A program made the translations under genes and the position numbers. This document shows, in pieces, positions 23,982 to 35,947 of a DNA stretch of 64,000 nucleotides. The DNA is taken from contig JAYKKT010000041.1 of the NCBI GenBank assembly GCA_036023115.1, positions 8,332,001 through 8,396,000 of the forward strand, given 5' to 3'. This stretch comes from Brasenia schreberi. Lineage: Eukaryota; Streptophyta; Magnoliopsida; Nymphaeales; Cabombaceae. The stretch's first letter is position 1. The number at the start of each line of letters is the position of its first letter. The notes under the pieces were generated by a model. That model ran no database searches. It had not been told where the DNA came from and was given only the letters and a program-made list of their open reading frames with translations.

Positions 23982-26455
23982 ATGTCGAGTTCAGACTCCA
24001 ATGAGGTAACCAGCCATGTCTCGCGCACATCAAGTTCTCACTCAAAGAGATTTTCGAAAACCAGAAATAGGAGAGAAGAAATAGAGGATTTGCGAAAAGA
24101 TTTTGAAGCCAAAATCGTTGCGCTTAGCCAAGAGGCCGAGGCAGCTGATTCGTGTTCGTCTCATGGCGAACCAGCAAAGGCTAAAAAGAAATTTGAAAAA
24201 CCTCGCAAACCCAAGGAAACCTCCGCTATGGAGGGAAACCAATACCACGAATCCTTCACTCACAAGGACCGTAAAGCCCTACAGCAGTTGCTAAAAGGGC
24301 AGAATAAAGAGAAAAGAATGTACGTCCTGTCTGATTTCCTTCATTTGGATTATGAAACAGACAGTGATGACGAAATACCGAATTTCCATCGGTATGATGG
24401 CACGGGGGATCCTAGATCCCACCTGCAACTCTTTTCTCATCGAGCCCACAAGAAAAAGGACTCGATGAAGTGGATTTATTGGTTTCCCCTTTCCCTCAAA
24501 GGAACTGCTTCAAAATGGCTCGCTTCTTACGATTTGAGTCAGTTCGCAAACTTTGAAGAGTTAGCGAACTGCTTTATGCAAAGATTTTCGCATAACATAG
24601 AAGTTACGCCAACTTTAAATACTTTGAGGGATACAAAGCAGGCCACAAATGAGGATGTACATGCATTCATCGTTCAATGGAGGTCCCTCCTGGGGCAAGT
24701 AAGAGAGCCAATATCAGAAGGATGTGCAACAATGCTCATCCTCGATAATTTTAAACCCGAATTAAAAACCCTTCTCTCCTTACATGAAATCTCGACTTTT
24801 CACAAGTTAATCAAGAAAGCTTCCCTTTTTGAAACAAATTTAAAGAAGGGAGTCTACGATCAATTGTGGAAAGGAAGTGTTTTACCAAAGACTCGGTTGG
24901 AAAAACCCGGTACATACGGGATGCCCACGATGGACAAAGGGGCAAAGCCCCTAAAAATTGCCAATGTCCGAGTGGAAACAAACCCGGCCGGCACTTCGAA
25001 AAAAATCGAGAAAAAAAGGAAAATTTACAAAAAAGTTTTGAAAAATGGGAGTACACGCCCTTAGGGCAACCTGTTTTGAGGGTCCTGGACCTCCTACTCG
25101 CACAAGAGATGATTACACTCCCAAAAATTTCAGAGGGGACACCCCTAAAAGGGAAATTTCTAAATAGATTTTGCAAGTATCATCGACTGAAAGGTCATGA
25201 TACCAGCAAGTGTTTTTCCCTTTTAAACAAGATTGAGAACTTGATAGCACAGGGTCAGCTCCAGGTCACTGAGGAACCAGAGCTTCCCAAGATATTTTCA
25301 AAGAACCCTTCCCCAATCACGCAAGCACTAGTGGGAAGGGCAAAGAGGTATGTGCTTTCTCGACTTCAAAGAGTCTAGTGTATTCATCTCATTCTGGTTT
25401 TACTACTTATGCACCATTTCTCATCCTTCATAGAAAAATCGCTCAAGTAGTAATTCGGGGAGCGCTTAGAATCCCGCCCCCGATTAGAACCATTTTACAA
25501 ATTCAAGGTGCTCCAAAGCACACAAGTAGAGCCACAATAGGAGCGAGCTCTAAGCAGATTATGGGGGAGGTGACTAGGTCCAGAAGGATCTATCAACCCC
25601 CACATCTACAAAGTGCTAAAAAAGTAGTCAGTATTCATGGCCCTTCAAAAGCATATATTCCTAGGATTTTGCCAAAAACGGACAAAGAAAAAATGTTTTA
25701 ACCTTGTATGATTTTGAAAATCATCTTTCAAAGATTCCCATAAACATGTTCATCCTAGAGCTGATACAAACCTCGCCTGGGCATAGACTTGTCTTAGAAA
25801 AAATCCTAGAAAGAGCCAAGGTTAGCTCAAGTATAACCCCTGAGTCCTTGTCAATCCAAGTGACACCTATATGTGTAAAAACGCCCATCGTATTCTCAGA
25901 AGAGGATATCGAAAGACCAGATGAAACCCACAACCAAGCTTTGTACATCAAGGTAGTGTTGAACCACTATCCTCTTGACAAATGCTTAGTTGATGGGGAG
26001 GAGGTCTCAACATCCTTCCGCTCCACGTAGCGTATCAAATCGGAGTCACCTTGACCTCCGTAAACCCAAGCCCCATCGTAATCACTGAATACGATGGGAA
26101 TGCATCTAAACCACTGTGAGCCGTGGAATTACCCATGGAAATGGGGGCCATAGCCCACTTGGGGGTGTTCCATGTCTTAGACATCCACCCCCATTACAAC
26201 CTATTGCTCGAAAGACCATGGATACACAACCTACGAGCTGTGCCATCCACCTTCCATAGGTGTATCAAAATTCCCCACGAAGACCATATAGTAGTAATTC
26301 TAGGTGAGAGTCATCCTTAGCTTCAGGGAATTTAAAATTTCCTGTTTTTTTTTTTTTTTTTTTTTGCTTGTCAGCTTCTCAAGACTATGAGGGCAACCTT
26401 GGTCGTGCCACCCAAACTCGTCCTCCCAAAGCCTAGGAAGGTCTTGTGTATCAAA
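23982..26455 (+). pseudogene. gag-protease region of element A, frameshifted
   Basis: Start chosen at MSSSDSNEV (23982), since the upstream in-frame Met codons of A and D differ while SIGV-MSSSDS is shared. The gag core contains YDGTGDPRSHLQLF, WFPLSLKGTASKWL and FMQRFSHNIEV, typical of the gypsy gag domain. A CX2HX4HX4C zinc motif (CKYHRLKGHDTSKC, near 25170) follows. Protease-like sequence includes CLVDGEE (near 25983; DGG in B and D) and DIHPHYNLLLERPWIH. Frameshifts lie near 25000 and 25280, with more in the protease; a 21-T run sits at 26345-26365. The part ends where sequence jumps into the RNase H region. Confidence 0.88.
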
Positions 26456-28279
26456 AGGCAGCCCAAGGCTTGCCCACGGGTAGGCTGGGTAAATGGCAGC
26501 TCCTCTTGATGGAGTATGACTTGAAATTCTACCATCAAACATCCATCAAGGGGCAGGCCCTAGCCGACTACGTGCCCGACTTCCCTTTGGAAGATTCATA
26601 TCCCACACTTGACAAAATGCCCGATGAAGGCATATTTCAAAACCAATTTCTAAATCATATTTTATCAAATTGTTTAAATGAAAACCAAGTGTGGAAGATG
26701 CACTTCGATGGGGCACGAAACCAAAGAAGGGCTGGGGCAGGAATCGTCCTCATATCTCCTGAAAAGGGAGAAATACCCATAGTCATTCGCTTAGATTTCA
26801 AATGTTCCAACAACACAGTCGAGTATGAAGCACTCATACAAGGCTTAAAAATTTCGAAAACTCTAGGGGCATCATGCATTGAAGTCTTTGGAGATTCTTT
26901 GCTTGTCATAAACCAAGTGTTAAAGATTTGGCAAGTTAAAAATGAAAAACTTCTTCCATACCACGAGTTGGCTACCAAGTTGGTCGAGTCGTTCAAATAG
27001 TGTACACTCACACACGTAGGAAGAGAGGATAATGGCATAGCCGATGCCATCTCATCCTTGGGCTCAGCCCTAAGGGTCGATCCTACTTTGGGAACCAGAC
27101 CCTTAGAAATATGGTGTTCGCCCACTCCATCCACACACGATCTTGAGATTTGCCAAAACAACCAAACTGATACTGAAAAACCTTGGTTTCAAGATATAAA
27201 AAGTTTCTTAGAAAATGAAGGATTTTCAGCATACGCTTCATCCAAAGACAAAGCTTTTATACGAAGAATTTCTACCCGATATACGATTTTGGGAGGGGTT
27301 CTTTACAAAAGGAGTTTCATTGGCATCTTACTAAGGTGTGTCGACTTGGAGGAGGCTGGGATAGTAATGCATGAATTTCACGATGGAGAATGTGGAGGGA
27401 ATGTAAATGCCAATATGATGGCAATGAAAATACTTAGAGTGGGTTATTTTTTATCCACCTTAAAGCAGGATTGCCACGACCATGTTAGGAAGTGTCATCC
27501 ATGTCAAGTGAATGGACACGCCATCCATACCCCGTCATCCACATTACATTCCGTGGTCAGCCCCTGGCCATTCACCATGTGGGCGTTTGACATTATATGA
27601 CCAATATTTCCTCATGCATCAAATGGGCATAGGTTCATACTCGCAGCTACTGAATATTTTTCCAAATAGGTTGAATCTACCTTCTTGACCAACGTTTAGG
27701 GCAACATGTAGTGGCGTTCATTAGGAGAAATATTCTGGCTCGCTTTGGGGTTCCAAAAGATCTAGTGTCTGATAATGGTACCAAAAGGATGGTTAAGTTA
27801 TGTAACACGTATGACATAACTCACCACTTCTCATCGCCCTACTACCCTCAAGACAACGGCCAAGCCGAAGCCACCAATAAGACTCTCATAAGCATTATTG
27901 AGAAAACTTTAGAGAAGAGTAGGATGTGACATGAGAAGCTGGATGAAGCCTTATGGGCTTATATGACCTCCATCCAAACTCCCACAAATGCCACACCATT
28001 TGAGTTGGTCTATGGCACAAACGCCATTCTCCCCATTCATAGCAAAATTCATTCATTTCATACATCCATTGCATTCGACCTTCCCCTAGAGATGCTACAG
28101 CATGCTAGAATGACCGAACTTGACTTACTAGATGAGCGAAGGCTCCTTGCCATGGACCATGCACATGCATTCACTTCAAAGTGGGAGACCTTGTGCTCAA
28201 AATCATCCAATATCATGGCCTACATCCACTTGGAAAGTGGCGGCCCAAGTGGGATGGCCCGTATGTTATACGTGGAACC
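26456..28279 (+). pseudogene. RNase H and integrase of element A, RT missing
   Basis: Sequence jumps from the end of the protease region straight to TGRLGKWQLLLMEYDLK, so the ~2.2 kb that encodes RT in D is deleted. The archaeal-type RNase H follows, with MHFDGARN, VEYEALIQGL and FGDSLLVINQ giving its Asp, Glu and Asp. Then comes integrase: the zinc region HEFHDGEC...KCHPCQ, a core with FDII (followed by a stop), VSDNGT and NGQAEATNK. TGA at about 27927-27929 replaces Trp after the catalytic Glu; B has the same stop. About 45 bp are deleted near 28173. The segment is cut at the GAACC target site of element B. Confidence 0.9.
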
Positions 28280-30931
28280 TGTAGATACGTGAAAATTTCT
28301 GACCCCGGGCTTCTTAGGGCCTAGAGCGAACCTTTCTGTATGTCTAAGTCATTTAAAGGGCGTGCCAGCTAGCTTACTCAAACTAGCGAAGTAAGTTTTG
28401 GAAAATATCTTACTTGTTTGGGGTGACTGTGAGCAAGTGGGCTCTTTTCGTCGTAGACCTTGCACCGATGAGCAAGGGTCAGTCTGTACGCTTAGCAAAG
28501 TCGATTTTGAACAAGTGTAACCTCTTTGAAAACATACGAAGTGTTTGATTGGGTTTTGTTTGTATTGTTGCAGATTTTATTTCATGTGGGATTTTGCACG
28601 TGCCTATGTCTTTGATTTTAGCCAATTTGGGCATGAGATATGTGGGTCAAGTGCCTAAATGTGGCGAGTTTTGCACGGGTGTATGGGATTTGCTTTGATG
28701 AATATGTATCCTAATTCGTGGTATGGTGAATATGCAATGCAAACTCACACAACGGAACAGGAAAACCCAGAATTGAAAGACATAGCCGAAGGGAAATTGC
28801 GTAAGGGAAATTGCAAAAGGGAAATATGGCTATATCTTAAGAGCGGAAAGGCTCAATTATATAAGTGTGTGTCATGTATATATTGAAAGACTACTCACAC
28901 CGTTGAACCTTAAAACCCAAATCTTAAAGACATAGCTGAAAGGAAATACAACTATATATATATGGGCCTGAAGGTCGCCAACGTGTGCATGTGTGTTGTG
29001 TGTAAATGTAAAGACAACTCACACAACTTGAAAATAACACCCAAATTGAATTGAATATGGTTCTTATTAGAGTCTTGGGAGTAAGAGTGAAAGCTCAATG
29101 TGTGTGAGTGTGGAATTGAAAGACCACGCACACAACTACAATGTAAACCCCAAATTGAATTGCAATATGGCTCTTATTAGAGTCTTGGGAGTAAGAGTGA
29201 AAGCTTAATGTGTGTGAGTGTGGAATTGAAAGACAACACACACGACTTGAATGTAAACACACGCAGCTGAACTTATATAAATAAGGCTATATCTTAGGGG
29301 CTGTCAAGACCCGTGTGTGTGCAAAAAGTGTGTAACTAAGAGCGGAAAGGCTCAAGTGCACGTGTGTGCTTGTGTGTCATACATCAATATTACATCTTGG
29401 GGGGAGACTACGCTCCATTATTACAACCCCATATCAAAATTTAATAGAATATAAAGCAAGTTAATGTAATAGACCAAGTTTAGACACTTACATGTAGCTG
29501 GTCCATCTTCAACTTGCTTGAATTTGGACTTGTGATTCGCCTTGGGCAACCATGAGGAATCCCTTAGGTAGCTCGAGAGAGGCTGGGATTCGGATGTGTT
29601 TAGGGACAGGTAGGGGTGCTGGACGGCTGGTTTATGAGTGCTTTTAGGGAAGGTAGGTTAGGTGTTAAGGTGCTAAGGTGATAGGCCCGGTGGAGTTGGA
29701 GTGGGGTATGGTGAAGGGGTGCTGGCCGGGTGGAAGGTGGTGCTGGCTAGGAAAGATTGAAGGTGCTGCTGCTTTGGGGAAGGGATAGTTATGCTGGCCG
29801 GGAATGAAGGGAGGATGGCAGGTGGTGCTCGGCTGGGAGCGAAGAGGATGGCTGATGGTGGTGCTCGGCTGGGAGAGATGGAGCTGCTGAGCTAATTAGG
29901 GAGTGGCTGGGTCTAGTTAGGAACCAAGCTTAGTTAGGTGGGTGTGGTTTTGGGTGAGAAGGGATAGGTCTAGGCTAGGTTTGGATTAGCTTTAGGAAAG
30001 ATGGCTAGGTGAGATAGGCTAACTTAAGGCTAAGTTTAGGAACCACCTCTTGGAGCTGGTCCACCACTTTAGTTGTAGCCATATCCAAGTTGGTGCAGCC
30101 CTAGGTCAAGTGTAGGTGCATACAAGCTTGAACCCACACTCTTGGTTAAACCCACAAGGCTAACCCACTTTGACCAAAAAAGTCAAGCCTACCAACTTTC
30201 TCACTCTTACTTTATGGCCCTTTTCTCTCTCTACCCAAGCCTTCCAAGAGCATTCACGTGAACTTTTGTGGGCCCCTCACCCCCATTTATGGGGAGGTGA
30301 AGTGGGCCATGGATATAGATATTGGATTTGGATCTTGGGGTCCAAATCCAAATCCAAATACATTTTGGGTTTGGATCTGGATATATATGATCTAGATCCG
30401 ATCCAAATTTGATTTTTTTATTCCTTCATGGTGTTTCAAAACGGACGGTTTGTGCGGGGCCTAACTTCACCAGTACTCCGTCTTGCGTTGGGTCTTCGCC
30501 AATATTTTCGTTCGATCTCCTTCTCACCTTCGGGATTTCATTTTGATTATATTTCTGATATTTGAGGCTTGGATGTCTGAGAATTTGGGGATGCTTTTGA
30601 CATGAGAGTTGATATGCCGGACTTGAAGTATGCTTCGGGTTTGGGCTCTCCTTTGCCTTTTCGATCCGCTTTTATTAGGCCAGGAGGCTTTTGGAGCTTT
30701 TTCACCCGTTTTTGTAGCTGCTTTTGATCAAGCTGTACTTGTTGGATTCAACTCTTTGCAAAATTGGGACTTGGCTCAAGTATGAGACATTTTATATCAA
30801 AATGGGGTTTTATACAATATTTGGAGCTTTTACAACTCCTGGACTTTCGAAAACTAAAAATCTGGTCTTGAAAAGGGGATTTTAAAACCAAGTATGTTTT
30901 ATGAAAACCTTAGAATTTTGGGGTATTTATA
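28280..30931 (-). repeat. 3' LTR of element B
   Basis: 2652 bp. Relative to the other LTR of B it lacks about 600 bp in two blocks, near 29895 and 29940, where adjacent words of this copy are separated in the other by 39100-39245 and 39300-39545. It contains tandem ~100-bp units around 28840-29360 with the gagcggaaaggctcaa motif. The TATA site has decayed to ATAAAT near 30285. Confidence 0.92.
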
Positions 30932-32094
30932 GATGCCCCTCTTTGGCATTATCCAAATTTATTTGAATAATGGCAAAGACGACAACACTCCTGTTAATGT
31001 CTCCCTAGATCTATCCACGAAAATATGGGATCGTCCCAATTTTTGAGCAAAATCTCTTCTTTAAACCTGGTAGGAGGAGATATCACGCCAAAGGAGACTT
31101 TTCTATGGTTTCTGGTCCTAAATGGGGATCATGTTATGCAAGTGTTTATGCGTGAATATGCACATGCATGACATGGATGAGACGCCAAGAAGGGCGACTT
31201 CCTAGAGACCAGATGGTATGGTCGAACTCTTGAGACTTACGAAGACTTGTTGCTCCAAGTGAGTGGACCCTATGTTGTTCGATGTTCGATTTTTCAAAAT
31301 CTATTTACAATAGGGAAACTGCTTTTAGCCTCGGTCCTAAAGACCTCGAGCTCTTCGCGTTTGCCTTTGCTTGAGTCTTGATACTCGCTAATCTAGCAGA
31401 GGTTTTATAAGAAACAAGCTATATTTCAAAATTCCTACGCCTTACTCAAAACGTCGAATTCTCAAACAAAATGAAATTCAAGTAAGTAAATCCTATTTTT
31501 ACTTTAGGATTCCTCGAAATGAACCATGTTTTACTTGGGATAAGTCGTAGGGATGGGAAAGAGATACCAAGGTTCCTTCTGAAGCGTCTCGTGGTTTTAG
31601 GCATAGAAGGTAGAAAACTGCTCTTTTTGAGCCTTTTGGCCTTTTCTTCCTTTTTTTCATAGAGGGTCTCCCTTTGGGAGTATTTTTTCTTTAATCCCTC
31701 TTTTCCATAAAAGAATCGAATTTTGCTTTTGACTCAGGTTTCTTTCTTTGGGAAAGAGATTTTGGCGCGAATTTCCCTTTGTTTTTTGCCATATTTTCCT
31801 TTTTGGCAGGAGAAGAGAAGAGGGGAAGACTTATCCCAAGGTCATACTCGATCCATTCCAAATCAGCCTATTTAGAAATAGCATGTACTACTTGCAAGTA
31901 TCTTGCTATATTGAACTTGGCCTTTCTTTGTAAGAAGAAAGATTTTGAAATGTAACCACGTATTTGGAAAGCTCCACTCTTTCACAAGTGTGAATTCTCT
32001 TGCTCAGGGTCACACAATTCGCCTTTGAACCTTACTTTCGAGGTTTCAAAGTAGTTATCCCTAAGAATTTTTGAAAATGGGAATTTAACCCAAA
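30932..32094 (-). other. 3' untranslated region and polypurine tract of element B
   Basis: The polypurine tract (minus strand gccaaagaggggcatc, 30932-30947) adjoins the LTR. Next to it is a near-perfect 24-nt palindrome (30948-30971) also found in A and D. The remaining ~1.1 kb has no open frame of note but aligns with the same region of A and D, including the words gtctccctttgggagtat and ttgcaagtatcttgctata. Confidence 0.8.
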
Positions 32095-35000
32095 CCCTAC
32101 ACATAATTCTTAAGTATTGAATATTGATAGGATCTGCTAAATTCCTACCTTTTACATCAATCAACTAGTATGAGTTGTTCGTGGTGGTTGCACGCACAAC
32201 ATAAGGTCCATCCCACTTGGGGCGCCACTTTCCAAGTGGATGTGGGCCACGATAGTGGATAATTTTCAAAACCAGATCTCCCACTTCAAAGTGGTGAGGT
32301 TTCATACGTTTGTCATAGTGTCGGGCTATCCTTTGCCGGTATGCATGAGCATGATCCATAGCAAGGAGTCGCCTCTCATCTAGCAAATCTAGTTCGGCCA
32401 TCTTAACATGCTGAAGTGTTTCTAGGGGGAGGTCGAGTGCGATGGATGTATGAAATGAATGCAATCGTGTATGAATGGGGAGAATGACGTTTGTGCCATA
32501 GACCAACTCAAATGGCGTGGCATTCGTGGGAGTTTGGATGGAAGTCCTATAAGCCCATAAGGCTTCATCCAACTTCTCATGTCACGTCCTACCCTTCTCT
32601 AAAGTCTTCTCAATTATGCTAATGAGAGTCTTATTCGTGGCTTCGGCTTGGCCGTTGCCTTGAGGGTAGTAGGGTGAGGAGAAGTGGTGAGTTATGCCAT
32701 AGGTGTTGCACAACTTGACCATCCGCTCATTTTTGAATGGGGTGCCATTATCGGACACAAGGTCTCTTGGAACTCCAAATCGAGCCAAGATATTCCTCCT
32801 AATGAAAGCCACCACATGTTGCCCCTGGACATTGGTCAGGGAGATGGCTTCGACCCACTTGGAGAAGTACTCAGTGGTTGCTAAAATGAACCTATGCCCA
32901 TTGGATGCTTTAGGAAAAATTGGTCCCACGATATCAGGCGCCCACATGGTAAATGGCCAGGGGCTGACCACAGAATGCAATGATGATGAGGGGATATGAA
33001 TGGCGTGTCCATGCACTTGACATGGATGACACTTCTTAACATGATCGTGGCAATCTTTTTTCAGAGTGGACCAAAAATATCCCGCTCTAAGTATTTTCAT
33101 TGCCATCATATTGGCATTAACATGACCTCTACATTCTCCATCATGGAATTCATGCATTATAATCCTAGCCTCCTCTAGGTCAACACACCTTAGTAAGACG
33201 TCGGTAAAACTCTTTTTGTACACAACCCCACCCAAAATCGCATATCGAGTAGAAATCTTTCGGATGAATGCCTTATCTTTGGATGTGGCATCTTCAGCAA
33301 ATCCCCAATTTTCTAAAAAACATTTTATGTCATAAAACCAAGGTTTTTCAACAGAATCTGGATTGCTTTGACAAATTTCCAAATCGTGTGTGGATGGAGT
33401 GGGTGCATGCCATATCTCTAAGGATCGGGTTCCCAAAGTGGGATCGACCCTTAGGGGTGAGCCCAAGGAGGAGAAGGCGTCGGCAACACCATTATCCTCT
33501 CTTCCTATGTGTGTGAGTGTGCACGATTGGAATGACTCGACCAATCGAGTGGCCAACTCGTGATATGGAAGCAAATTTTCATTTCGTACTTGCCAAATTT
33601 TCAAAACTTGGTTTATAACAAGGAGTGAATCTCAAAGACCTCGATGCATGATGCCCCTAGAGTTTTCGAAATCCTTAAGCCTTGTATGAGTGCTTCATAT
33701 TCAGCTATATTGTTGGAACATTCGAAATCTAGGTGAATTGCTATGGGGATTTCGCCCTTTTCAGGGGATACAAGGATGACCCCAGCACCAGCCCCTCGTT
33801 GGTTTCGTGCCCCATCGAAGTGCATCTTCCACACTTGGTTTTCAAAAGAGTTTGCCAAAATATGGTTTTGAAATTGGTTTTGCAATATGCCTTCATCAAG
33901 CATTTCATCAAGTGTGGGATATGCGTCCTTTAGGGGGAACTCAGTCACGTAGTCTGCTAGGGTTGCCATTTGCATTAGAAGGAGATCTGATGATGGTATT
34001 TCAGGTCATACTCCATTAGAAGGAGTTGCCATTTGCCCAATCTACTAGTGAGAATGGGTTTTTCGAACAAATGCTTGATCGGATCAAGCTTGGACACTAT
34101 CCAGATCTCATGATCTAGGAAATAGTGTCAAAATTTTTGGCAGGCCCAAACTAGGGCAAAGCACGTCTTCTCCATGGCTTGGTAATTCCTTTTGTAAGCC
34201 AGGAGAGTTTTCGAAAGATAGTATATGGCATACTCCTTGTGAGTGTCATCCTCGTATTGAGCTAACAAAGCTCCCAAGGCATTCGTATGCACAAAAATGT
34301 AAAGCAGAAGAGGTTTTCCTTGCTTTGTAGGATTTAAAATAGGGGGATTAACTAAGTATGCCTTTAGTCTTTCAAATGACTTTTGGCAGTTGTCATCCCA
34401 TGAAAATTTCGTGCCCTTTCTCAACTTGTTGAAGGGTTCGCATCTTGTCGCTAGGTTTGAGATAAACCTACGAATGGATTGTAATCGATCTTGGAGGCTA
34501 CGAATCTGCGTGAGATTGGAGGGTGGAGCCATGTCTATAATGGCTCTACACTTAGAGGGGTCGACTTCTATGCCCCTTTGGCTCACTATAAAGCCTAAGA
34601 GCTTTTCGGACTCTACTCCGAACACGCATTTCTGAGGGTTTAGCTTTACTTTGTAAAGTCTAAGCCTTTCGAAAATCTTTTGTAAGCATTCGATATGAGT
34701 GCATCGAGTTTTGGATTTGGCCAAGAGATCATCCACATATATCTCTACGAGCTCATGAATCTGATCATGAAAGATCGTGGTCAACTCTCTGGTATGTAGT
34801 GCTGGCATTTTTCAAACCAAAGGGCATGACTGTATAGCAGTACGTGCCCCATGGGGTTGTGAAAGCGGTCTTACCCTGATCTCGTGGGCTTAGTTTGATT
34901 TGGTTATACCCTGAATAGCCATTCATAAACGAAAACATTTCGTGATTTGCAGTACTATCGACTATCAAATCTATGTTTGGTAAAGGATAATTATCCTTTG

Positions 35001-35923
35001 GAGTGGCTTTATTTAGATTTCTAAAGTCGATGCATATTCGAATCTTCCCACTGGTTTTTCGAACAACAACTATATTAGATAACCAATCAGAATACGCAAT
35101 GGGTTTTATAAATCTAGCTTTTAACAGATCTTCTAAACCCTCTTTGACTTGGGCGTGTACGTTCGGATGTATTTTCCTAAGCTTTTGCTTTATGGGTTTT
35201 ACATCCGTATCTAAGGGAAGACGATGCTCGACAACACTCGGGTCTATGCCCGACATGTCTTCATACGTCCATGCAAACACATCTAAGTAGGTTTTTAGGA
35301 ATGCAATGAATGATGACCTTTCATGCTCATGCAAACATGCGCCTACCTTAATGAGTTTGGGCTTTGAATCACTCCCTAGGCTTATCTCTATGAAATCTCC
35401 TCCTACTGAATTCGAAGGCTTTTCAAAATCGAGAATTTTATGAAATTCTGGGAGCTCAGAAGTGGGATCTTCCTCAAGGGGATCCACCTCTGGGCTTTGA
35501 TCATTCTCGAGGTTTATAGATCCTAGGGAATTTGATGCATGGGTTTTGAAAATACTTGGTTTTTTACTTGGGATTTCTATGGGTTTCGAAATTTATGGTC
35601 TTGTTATGAAGACAACTTTTCTTTCGAAATCTTTGGCTTTTTCCAAGTTTTTACCAGGAGCAGCTATACACACGGTTTTGTTTTTGACATTTTCTAAATT
35701 TTTGATTTTTTTGGGTTTTTGTAAATCCCGCACTTTAGGAACTATACAAACAACTCTTTTTTCGAGTTTTTAATCTTTTCCAAATGTTTTTGGTTTTTGT
35801 AATTTTTTCATTTTTTGAATTTCGAGTTTTTCAAATGTCTTTTCCAAACATTTTTTCATTTTCTAAATGTTTTTGACCTTTTTTGAATTTTCGAGTTTTT
35901 TGATTGAGGGATCTTCCATCATA
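32095..35923 (-). pseudogene. pol of element B (RT, two RNase H domains, integrase), broken
   Basis: Starts at ATGATGG (35923 leftwards), shortly after the gag-pro stop. RT shows RICIDFRNLNKATPKDNYPLP, GYSGYNQIKL, MPFGLKNA and the YVDDLLAKS box (34740-34770). The gypsy RNase H begins IFVHTNALGALLAQ, with His where the first catalytic Asp is expected. A second RNase H has MHFDGARNQRGAGAG and AEYEALIQGL; a 1-bp deletion destroys FGDS. Integrase has the zinc motif HEFHDGECRGHVNANM...KCHPCQ and the core Asp, Asp, Glu in PDIVGP, SDNGTPF and NGQAEAT. A TGA near 32579 interrupts integrase, as in A. No chromodomain is visible. Confidence 0.93.
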
Positions 35924-35947
35924 CCTACAAAGGGAAAACGCTACAGG

